A stretch of 6,775 nt of DNA from Ignavibacteriales bacterium (GTDB taxonomy: Bacteria; Bacteroidota; Ignavibacteria; UBA10030), in the NCBI GenBank assembly GCA_016207365.1, contig JACQPU010000204.1, positions 1 through 6,775 on the forward strand, in the 5' to 3' direction. Under the pieces are notes generated by a model, which was not told the DNA's origin, searched no databases, and saw nothing but the letters and a program-made list of their open reading frames with translations. Shown piece after piece: positions 6,459 through 6,775 of the stretch. The translations under genes were made by a program, and so were the position numbers. How positions within the stretch are numbered: position 1 is the stretch's first letter; each line of letters begins with the position of its first letter.

Positions 6459-6580
6459 CGTTCTTGGTTTTTGGTTGATGTTCTTGATTGGTTACCGGGT
6501 CTCGTCGATAGTTTTGAAGAACCAGCAACCATAACCAGAAACCAACAGACCAAAACTAACGAACCACCAACCAAGAACGC
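6458..6580. repeat. Inverted repeat joining a G/T-rich and an A/C-rich heptamer array
   Basis: GCGTTCTTGGTT (6458-6469) and AACCAAGAACGC (6569-6580) are a perfect 12-bp inverted repeat separated by 99 bases. The left side continues with T/G-rich units (TTCTTGG, TTTTTGG, TTCTTGA; 6461-6487). The right side is a run of about eight A/C-rich units near 7 bp (AACCAGC, AACCAGA, AACCAAC, AACTAAC, AACCAAG and others; 6520-6575). A transcript from the kinase could fold here into a long imperfect hairpin, perhaps protecting the 3' end or aiding termination; that role is inferred. Confidence 0.6.
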
Positions 6581-6662
6581 TTCTCCATCCTGGAAGTTCC
6601 TCCGCGAAAGTAGAAAGTCTTGGAAGATCCCGGGCGACCTATCGCTTATCACAACGCGTCAC

Positions 6663-6718
6663 AGAGGTCAGAGGTCAGAGGTCAGAAGTCAGAGGTCAGA
6701 AGTCAGAGGTCGGAGGTC
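6663..6718. repeat. Heptamer array C: eight units of AGAGGTC and variants
   Basis: Eight uninterrupted 7-bp units: AGAGGTC x3, AGAAGTC, AGAGGTC, AGAAGTC, AGAGGTC, GGAGGTC. Only single transitions separate the units. Because 7 is not a multiple of 3, changes in copy number would not preserve a reading frame, in line with non-coding DNA. Confidence 0.9.
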
Positions 6719-6760
6719 AGCCTTCGGCTTCGTTCAGGGCTGAGGGCAGAGACGATTTGC

Positions 6761-6775
6761 TATTCACGATTCACC
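6761..6775. repeat. Start of a possible further heptamer array at the window edge
   Basis: TATTCAC (6761-6767) and GATTCAC (6768-6774) are adjacent 7-mers differing at one position. They run into the end of the window, so whether the array continues cannot be seen. Confidence 0.4.

Larger units (their letters stand above)
6442..6775. other. Intergenic tail without a convincing gene
   Basis: These 334 bases follow the kinase. Short open frames exist on both strands, but their translations are low-complexity products of the repeats and resemble no family. The stretch holds heptamer arrays of different sequence, a long inverted arrangement (6458-6580), a plain segment of about 80 bases (6581-6662) with nothing I recognise, and another array at 6663-6718. 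I see no tRNA, no rRNA and no intrinsic terminator with a U tract. Confidence 0.7.

Noticed and set aside
6442..6600. Rho-independent terminator after the kinase
   Set aside because: The inverted repeat has a long loop and is not followed by a T run, so a standard intrinsic terminator cannot be called.
6663..6718. CRISPR array
   Set aside because: The units are 7 bp and directly adjacent, with no spacers and no cas genes.
6386..6743. Small open frames over the repeat tail (minus 6386-6652, plus 6471-6743)
   Set aside because: Their translations come from the heptamer repeats and lack ribosome binding sites and family features.

Overview
The window is about 57% GC by eye and gene-dense. It holds a leftward iron-uptake operon (positions 1-3580, minus strand), a short divergent control region (3581-3768), a long rightward hybrid histidine kinase gene (3769-6441) and a non-coding tail built largely of 7-bp tandem repeats (6438-6775). 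Protein style (split FeoB, DtxR-type regulator with a C-terminal FeoA/SH3 domain, soluble REC-PAS-kinase-REC hybrid) and the heptamer-rich intergenic DNA suggest a Gram-negative, probably anaerobic or facultative bacterium. A Bacteroidota/Chlorobiota/Ignavibacteria-like lineage is my guess, not a demonstrated assignment.

The iron operon reads, in transcription order: a DtxR/MntR-family metal-dependent repressor (3580-2924); a membrane-anchored protein with a second DtxR-like body and two FeoA domains (2927-1947); the FeoB GTPase as a separate protein (about 1963-1091); and the FeoB membrane permease, whose 3' end lies beyond position 1 (1110 to <1). All three junctions overlap (4, 17 and 20 bases), so the genes are probably translationally coupled. 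A sigma70-like promoter (TTGACA, 17 bp, TAAATT) precedes the repressor. A TTAGG-N4-CCTAA palindrome resembling a DtxR operator overlaps its -10 box. The simplest model is that metal-loaded repressor shuts off its own operon, relieving Fe(II) uptake genes when iron is scarce.

The most unusual gene is the second one. It has an N-terminal transmembrane helix, a DtxR-like fold that keeps the metal-ligand pattern but has an altered recognition helix, then two FeoA/SH3-like domains. It looks like a metal-sensing regulator tethered at the membrane, possibly acting on the FeoB pair rather than on DNA.

The divergent gene encodes an 890-residue soluble hybrid kinase (REC, three PAS, HisKA, HATPase, REC) with no DNA-binding output; its partner is not in the window. 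Its stop codon lies inside the first of several heptamer arrays. The rest of the window has no convincing gene, but contains heptamer arrays of different sequence and a 12-bp perfect inverted repeat.
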